From: Rhizophagus clarus
Lineage: Eukaryota; Glomeromycota; Glomeromycetes; Glomerales; Glomeraceae
Assembly: GCA_015698045.1 (NCBI GenBank)
Contig: BLAL01000254.1
Location: 310,001-374,000 of the forward strand
Length of the DNA: 64,000 nucleotides
Direction: 5' to 3'
Part shown: piece after piece, positions 59,667-64,000 of the stretch
How positions within the stretch are numbered: position 1 is the first letter of the stretch
Layout: each line of letters begins with the position of its first letter
The notes under the pieces: model-generated
The model's database searches: none
What the model was told of the DNA's origin: nothing
The model's input: only the letters and a program-made list of their open reading frames with translations
Program-made: the position numbers and the translations under genes

Positions 59667-60292
59667 TTACGATTTTTTCAGGTATATTTGTATGCTATTG
59701 GAAGGTATAGCCACTTTTGGTATGAATAGGTATATATAGGTAGTTGGTATAAGAAGTGATGGTATATATATACACAATATTTTAGTACAAAGAGTAGGAT
59801 TTTTCATCGTACTAAATTCTGACCATTTTTCATACAATGATAATAGGGAAATTGGCGTTTTGAAGGCTTTAGAAATGTAAAATCAATACTTTTAGATCAG
59901 ACTTTTCGGTCTGAGAGATTTTTCCAAAAAGTTTTATATATTATAAGCGTTATATATAGGTATATATGTATATGGTGTCTGGAGTTGGATAATATTTTTT
60001 TAATATCTTCATACCATCGTATCAAACCATTGTTGTATATGATTTTGCCTTTATTTTGTGATTTTGATGGTTATTTGATATGTTTTCTGGTACGAGAACT
60101 GGTACAAAGTTGGTACGGGAGGTATATATAAGAGGTTGTACCAGGGGATATGGTATTTATCTATGGTATTGTTAGAGACACGCCATAAAGGTGCTGGGAG
60201 GCTAACTGGATAGGAGATCTGATCGAGTTCCAACAGAGTTGGGATGTATACTGGGGCTTTAGCCCAAGCAACCAGAGGTCAGCTTTAACGAC
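59663..60292. repeat. Right terminal inverted repeat of the Polinton-like element
   Basis: Mirror of 46434-47223 without the MITE. It retains the empty MITE site. The tip ends CAGCTTTAACGAC, followed by TCAGC. Confidence 0.9.
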
Positions 60293-60519
60293 TCAGCAAA
60301 AAGAAGAGATTTTTGGCCAAATTGAATATTTTATGATTCATATGTTCCAAGGTCAAGAACGAATGTTTGCGTATGTTTGAAAAATCAAAAAATTAGAGAA
60401 AAGTATCAGAAATTTGAAATTTTTTGATGTCTTTGGTCCTTTACAATATGTGAAAGTAATTGGTATTGATAGAACTGTTAGTTTTTTTGAAGTATATGAT
60501 AAAAAAAATATTATATAAT
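60293..60519 (+). pseudogene. Tnp2-like transposase, 3' part, downstream of the insertion
   Basis: Continues the frame interrupted at 46433: the split codon CAG/CAA and then EEIFGQIEYFMIHMFQGQER, one TGA, then NLKFFDVFGPLQYVKVIGID and a stop near 60519. The block FGQ...F...HMFQ is the usual late segment of Tnp2-like transposases in which the DNA-binding homology has ended. Confidence 0.7.
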
Positions 60520-62780
60520 AGATAAATATGCAAACTGGTAATAACTGCAAGCTGATAACAAGATTAACATTTTCATCTTTACAAAAATTGTTATTTATTT
60601 ATCTTACAAAATATAAACAAATTAAATAAATTAAGAATAAGCGAAATTTTCTTATTTTAATGATCGTGATAGTATGCTGCAATTAATTTTTTTTTGCCGT
60701 AAATAAATTTTTAACGTATTGCAGATTTGTTTTGTGATACGATTGAATTTGTGTTCAATTTATGTTGATAATTCTGGTAAAAAATTTGTCAATTTTGACC
60801 AAATTTCATTATTTGTGTTGAGTGTGTGTTGAACTTATGTTGATTATAATTTTTATATGGCACGATTTTTTGTGAACTTCTTTTCAACACAATTATAAGC
60901 AGGTACTCTTGCAAGATATTTTTCCAAGTACAGAATTAACCCAACAGAATGTCATCACGCCAATAAGTTTATAGGTATATAAAGCAAAATGGATTGATGA
61001 ATATATAGATGAATGGGATAATTTAAGGTTGATAGTTCGTTTTATTTTTCACTGAAGGAAATACATGTAGATTTCTTACATATAACAATATAATAAATAT
61101 ATTAAATATAACTAATAAGTATATAAAATTAATATAATAAATATAATAATTAAAATAGAAATCAAAAATATCAAAAATAATAAAACATATTGAAGAAGGT
61201 AAAGAAGGCAAGAAAGAAGAGAAAGAATGTGTCGCAGAGAGAAAAGTTGATAATGAAATTTCAGTTCTGTTTGTAAGTCGATCACTCAAAAATCAGACAT
61301 GATTTCATCTGAAGTTAACCCTTTACAACTGCAGATCCATCATTACCAAAATCTTTGAATATTAGGATACAACAAGATATCCCTGCTCTTTGGCCTGAAA
61401 TTCGCATTAACTAAATTATTATTGTTTGTAATTTTGTTCCATTTTTGAATCCACCATAATTGCCAGAAAGAGCGAATTCCTATTAGACAATTATACTTTC
61501 TTCAACAAATGAATGTGTTATGTCTGAATGAATGACAGCCTTATTTTAGTTATATTTAAATGGGCAAACGCAGATAAAAACCCATTAATTGGCAGGCTAC
61601 GGAGTGCAATGCAACCTACCAACCCTTACAGGTCTAAGGGTTAGGGATTAAACTACTCGCTAAACACCTACAGTTGGTATGGAGTTAAAGAAAACAAATA
61701 AAATACTTACGTGTACAGTGCACAACTTGTGGTACTATAATGGCCTTGAGGGAATTATCACGCGAAGTACCTCTATCCATTCGTTCCTAATGTTAGGCGG
61801 CATTGCTTGATGACATAAATGGGTGAGGGGCAATCAGGTCTTAGGCTTCCAGACAAATGCCTGGTATTCCAGAGGCAACTTTGTTCTCGTACAAATTGCA
61901 TCGGCAAAAACGTCTTTCAAAGAAATTAATCAATAAAAAGTATATTTGGGCATTAGCCGATTTTCAAATTTACCCTATAAACTCCAGAAGGACAGGGATC
62001 AGTGCAGGCATTATGGCTTACGTATTTTGTTAAAGATTAATTAAATTGAAAGATAGGATCCAAATTCAGTATGACTGAATCGATCGCCTCCAGTTATCGA
62101 ACTTCCAGTCGAAAGTGATCGCTAGAATCAAGAAACTGATAATCATCTATATCAGTAATGATCGAAAGGTGTATGAACAAGTTTTGACCTTTAATTTAGA
62201 AGGACTGGAAAAAAGTATGCAAATACTGGCAATATATTCTCCCTTTTGAGAATCTGATATATCAAACTCAAAAAGAGAAAAAAAAAGGAAAAAAAAAGAA
62301 AAGAAAGAAAAAACAGAAAAAAAAAATATCAGACTCAAATAAAAGTCAGAGAAATTATTTTTCAAAAAAAATTAAAATTGATCATTTATATAAAATTAAT
62401 GAAAATGTTGTGTATTACGTGATCTAAATTTCTTCCACATGGAAAGATATACACATTTGTTAAATTCAGGTATGCACAAAGTGAAAAATTAGACAAATTA
62501 TATTATTACAATTTTCTTTTATGAGTATATACAGCCACAATTGTAGATAGGCTGAAACGTCAATTTCTTGACTGCTGATTAAAATCATTTTATATGTAAT
62601 TTAAAAATTTACAAAGTATATGAATTGAGTAAAACCTAAAAAAATATTTTTATTAATTTACACATTAGAAAATTTTTAACAAAATTATATTGCATAATTT
62701 ATTTCTCAATTAAAAATGTTAGAAAGTAAACAATAAAATTCGTTTTTAATGAAAATTCTATTTATATTATAACTTGTTAA
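60520..62780. other. Spacer with repeat edge, no gene recognised
   Basis: At 60735-60860 GAATTTGTGTTCAATTTATG and following words match the outer edge repeated at 36.28, 42.66 and 63.96 kb. The rest includes a less AT-rich stretch (61590-61700) with CTAAGGGTTAGGGATTAAAC and purine/pyrimidine runs (62270-62330). Short minus-strand frames at 61023 and 62147 are low-complexity. Nothing else is supported. Confidence 0.45.
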
Positions 62781-62789
62781 AAAAATTAC

Positions 62790-63610
62790 ACATTTGATAC
62801 TTGTTTGCTACTATTTTATAAAAAAAAAAATAGTACCCAAGCTGTACGACATGGACGTCAGTATCAATCATAGCCCAAAAAAAACGTAAGTCTCCAGCCG
62901 ATATTTGGTATGGACTGGACCTTGCTACTTACTCATAAATATAAATTTAAAAAAAAAATTAAAATAAAATTATCTTTTACAATACATAGGCAAGTTTCTT
63001 CTCCTTCTACGATCATAACGTATTTCTAAGAAATTCACAAATTTAGAATGTAAATGTAAATATTATTTATAAAAATTATTATTACAATATAATTAATTAC
63101 CCAGTCTTTCTCAAAATCTGGTTCAAAATTGCTCATAGTATCTTTCGCCTGTATGGGTCCATAATCGTCTTCCTGATCTCTCAGGAACTCCATTACGATA
63201 GAGACAAAAGTTCTAAATATCAAAAAAAATGAAATAATATTTAATTATATCTAGTTTAATATTCCATTTATAACTTTTATTTATCATTTTTCTTTCATTT
63301 ACATAATAGTCCCTGACGAAACTTCACCACTTTTGGCTGCATTATTGTTCAGTGAAGTTCGTATAAAATTTGTTATTTATTCTGATTTAATTTAATAAAT
63401 TAGTTGAATTAAGATTTTTTTCATTATAATAAATAAAAATATTACGCATATGAACTTTCTCGCAACTAAAGACCAAAATTTCTGACAACTTGTCCCGTCT
63501 GTATCATAATATTGTCTATTTCTTCTTCTTCTTTGTCTAATTAATTCATTCGTTTGCAGACGATGCCATACTGCAGGGCGAATAGATAAAAATCAATGTC
63601 GAGGCATGAT
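62790..63610 (-). pseudogene. SANT/trihelix-like small gene, copy C with repeat flank
   Basis: Reading from 63608 (MPRH then a stop), blocks are AVWHRLQTNELIRQRRRR and YDTDGTSCQKFWSLVARKF, then CSQKW, a TGA, SFVRDYY with a GTAAAT donor-like site (about 63305-63345), then a third block RRLWTHTGERYYEQF with stops (about 63220-63110). Order and spacing match copies A and B. The flank 62790-62935 mirrors 37498-37620. The outer edge (63960-64000) carries the CAACACACATCCAACAAATT repeats and runs off the window. Confidence 0.5.
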
Positions 63611-64000
63611 TAAAAATTAAAAATATATTTTTGAGATTGGAAAAGATGAAATAAAATTTGAGATTATTTGCTTGTAGAAAGTCGTAAGAATGTTCATTAT
63701 AAATAAATCAGACAATACCTCTTTGGTTTGATTTTAGTTTTTTATTTCAATTAAATATAATTAAAATATTGATTTATTACTGTTTTTCATCATTTTAATC
63801 ATTAAAAGTCTCATACGTGCATATTTTAATCAAAATATTCAAATCACAAAATTGTACATTAAATAAAAATTAAATTGTTATTATATTATTAGTATACCTC
63901 TTAAAAAATCGTGTACATCAAAACATTTTTAAAATCAAGCGAAATGCAATCATCAAATTTATCAACACATATCCAACACACATCCAACAAATTCAACAAA

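Larger units (their letters stand above)
46434..60292. mobile_element. Maverick/Polinton-like DNA transposon, 13.9 kb
   Basis: Terminal inverted repeats are 46434-47223 (about 630 bp plus a 158-bp MITE insertion) and 59663-60292. TCAGC flanks both sides (46429-46433 and 60293-60297), a 5- or 6-bp target duplication as is known for Polintons. Joining the flanks with one copy restores the reading frame of the interrupted Tnp2-like transposase, proving insertion. Contents: SF3 helicase, PolB, an unknown, a 2C-adaptor-like protein, an unknown small protein, packaging ATPase (-), coiled-coil protein, gag-like and retropepsin-like proteins, an unknown (-), rve integrase with chromodomain (-) and a zinc-ribbon protein. 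The core set (helicase, PolB, ATPase, rve integrase) identifies the class. All large frames contain in-frame stops, so this copy looks inactive. Confidence 0.9.

Noticed and set aside
61590-61700. Possible tRNA-derived or telomere-like sequence (CTAAGGGTTAGGG)
   Set aside because: Only one and a half telomere-like units and no cloverleaf could be built by eye.

Overview
This is a very AT-rich eukaryotic window with short (about 65-100 nt) GT-AG introns carrying CTAAC-type branch points, a compact island of single-copy genes, and large repeat-filled flanks. The gene content (Lines/LINS, cytosolic polyphosphatase, UBP2-type deubiquitinase, a Crinkler-type N-terminal domain, many Tnp2/CACTA-like transposase relics and a Maverick/Polinton-like element) together with base composition points to an early-diverging, repeat-rich fungus, most likely an arbuscular mycorrhizal fungus of the Rhizophagus type. 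The organism call is an inference; no marker RNA is present.

Layout. 1-15.1 kb is repeat territory: two tandem arrays of intron/micro-exon-like units (about 1.86-3.33 kb on the minus strand, 4.05-4.7 kb on the plus strand), a degenerate Tnp2-like transposase (6.66-10.68 kb) split by a 1.83-kb non-autonomous element with inverted ends and a purine-rich tandem array, a 60-bp satellite and small inverted-repeat elements. 15.18-27.31 kb is the gene island: a two-exon methyltransferase resembling bacterial enzymes (+), an NMNAT-like nucleotidyltransferase (-), a Lines homologue (-), a DHH/DHHA2 exopolyphosphatase (-), and a 20-exon UBP2-like ubiquitin hydrolase (+) that shares a 390-bp divergent promoter region with the polyphosphatase and contains what looks like a U12-type AT-AC intron. 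27.7-33.2 kb holds a second purine tract, a Crinkler-type effector-like gene (-), and palindromic GC-containing arrays. 33.2-43.2 kb is repeats, including copies of a small SANT/trihelix-like gene in inverted orientation.

The most notable object is at 46434-60292: a 13.9-kb Maverick/Polinton-like element with terminal inverted repeats of about 630 bp and a TCAGC target duplication, inserted in the coding part of an older Tnp2-like transposase. It encodes an SF3 helicase, family-B DNA polymerase, a virion-type packaging ATPase, an rve integrase with chromodomain, a 2-cysteine-adaptor-like protein, a zinc-ribbon (DUF5679-like) protein, and, unexpectedly, a retrotransposon-style gag followed by a retropepsin-like protease in the -1 frame across an A-run. 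No double-jelly-roll capsid or Ulp1-like protease was recognised. Its reading frames are long and collinear but carry about 34 in-frame stops, nearly all at positions where a single C-to-T (or G-to-A) change of a Gln, Arg or Trp codon would explain them. The same decay is seen in the flanking transposase and not in the host genes. A 155-bp palindromic MITE has hit the left inverted repeat, the host transposase and a third site, each with an identifiable target site.
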